64,000 nt of DNA, from the NCBI RefSeq assembly GCF_028993635.1, contig NZ_CP118631.1:3596001-3660000 (forward strand). The letters are read 5' to 3'. This document shows, in pieces, positions 63,739 through 64,000 of this stretch. The position numbers and the translations under genes are program-made. Source of the stretch: Mucilaginibacter sp. SJ. Lineage in GTDB: Bacteria > Bacteroidota > Bacteroidia > Sphingobacteriales > Sphingobacteriaceae. The number at the start of each line of letters is the position of its first letter. Within the stretch, counting starts at the first letter, position 1. Below the pieces are notes generated by a model, which was not told where the DNA came from, searched no databases, and saw only the letters and a list, made by a program, of their open reading frames with translations.

Positions 63739-64000
63739 GCCGGATTATAAAATCAGTATGGCTGCTGGTTATAGGGTTACTATTTTCGGCCCCCGGCTTT
63801 GGTCAAAGTATTAAAGGGACAGTGAAAGACAGCACCGGGAAACCGGTGCCTTATGCCACCATTAACCTCAAAAACACGGCCACTAATAACATTATAAACT
63901 ATGCCATTACCGATACCAAAGGTGCCTACGTTTTGCCGCTCCCAGCCAACACATCTGTGAGCGGCCTGCAGATCGAGGTGCGTTGTATAGGCTATAAAAA
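63735..64000 (+). CDS. Carboxypeptidase-regulatory/TonB-type outer-membrane protein, N-terminal part (runs off the right edge)
   Basis: From ATG 63735, 88 codons remain open to the edge. There is a signal peptide (residues 1-23, ending GFGQS). A carboxypeptidase-regulatory-like domain begins with SIKGTVKDSTGKPVPYATINLKN and continues through TDTKGAYVLPLPAN. This is the usual N-terminus of the outer-membrane protein that follows GLPGLI genes. The overlap ATGA with the GLPGLI stop indicates translational coupling. Confidence 0.85.
   Translation, partial: MSRIIKSVWLLVIGLLFSAPGFGQSIKGTVKDSTGKPVPYATINLKNTATNNIINYAITDTKGAYVLPLPANTSVSGLQIEVRCIGYK

Overview
The window looks like chromosomal DNA of a member of the Bacteroidota, most likely family Sphingobacteriaceae (Mucilaginibacter/Pedobacter-like). 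The basis is the gene families seen: an outer-membrane beta-barrel receptor with a carboxypeptidase-regulatory-like N-domain, a GLPGLI protein, LytTR/LytS and DesK/NarL-type two-component pairs, MacB/FtsX-like permeases, GH127, and an adjacent era-der pair. Ribosome binding sites are weak or absent before most genes, and intergenic DNA is full of short palindromic repeats. No database search was possible, so the assignment is inference.

Layout. 1-11 kb: a truncated lipoprotein, two multi-pass acyltransferase-like membrane proteins, an ABM-fold protein, a TonB-dependent-receptor-like protein, a Crp-family regulator followed by two small membrane proteins, an initiator tRNA and an NlpC/P60 peptidase. 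11-18 kb: a GH127-type glycosidase, a divergent LysR/GNAT-EamA block, a VOC protein, an MHS-type transporter and a second initiator tRNA. 18-27 kb: housekeeping genes era and der, a thioredoxin-reductase-like flavoprotein, an S41 protease, murQ and a Bax-inhibitor-1 protein. 27-32 kb: an S-box SAM riboswitch in front of metH, then metF, forming the methionine/one-carbon block.

33-39 kb holds a locus I cannot assign. It contains a 613-aa Cys-rich protein without signal peptide and two divergently transcribed proteins that share the motif EQ-A-(M/V)-PCPGTAGCP. A polytopic membrane protein, a histidine kinase and a LuxR-type response regulator follow. This is the first candidate for an undescribed system.

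41-47.6 kb is a tightly packed six-gene minus-strand operon. It encodes a DUF427 protein, a flavin disulfide reductase, an ABC ATPase, a fused permease/substrate-binding protein, EgtB and EgtD. It reads as an ergothioneine module combining synthesis, uptake and possibly redox recycling.

After two identical tRNA-Glu genes, 48-51.5 kb is an AT-rich accessory segment. It has gene debris, a Panacea (SocA/DUF4065-like) protein paired with a 650-aa coiled-coil protein carrying C-terminal membrane helices, and a MITE-like element with 27-bp inverted ends. The Panacea pair is the second strong candidate, a possible toxin-antitoxin or defence module.

51.5-64 kb carries a small ArsR/SRPBCC/VOC stress group with a well-formed operator, an alpha/beta hydrolase, a RibD-like reductase and a methionine aminopeptidase. 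An unusual single-ORF fusion of a multi-TM AraC-type regulator to a MacB-like permease follows, then a cupin, a LytTR/LytS pair, and a GLPGLI protein overlapping the start of a further carboxypeptidase-regulatory/TonB-type protein that runs off the right edge.
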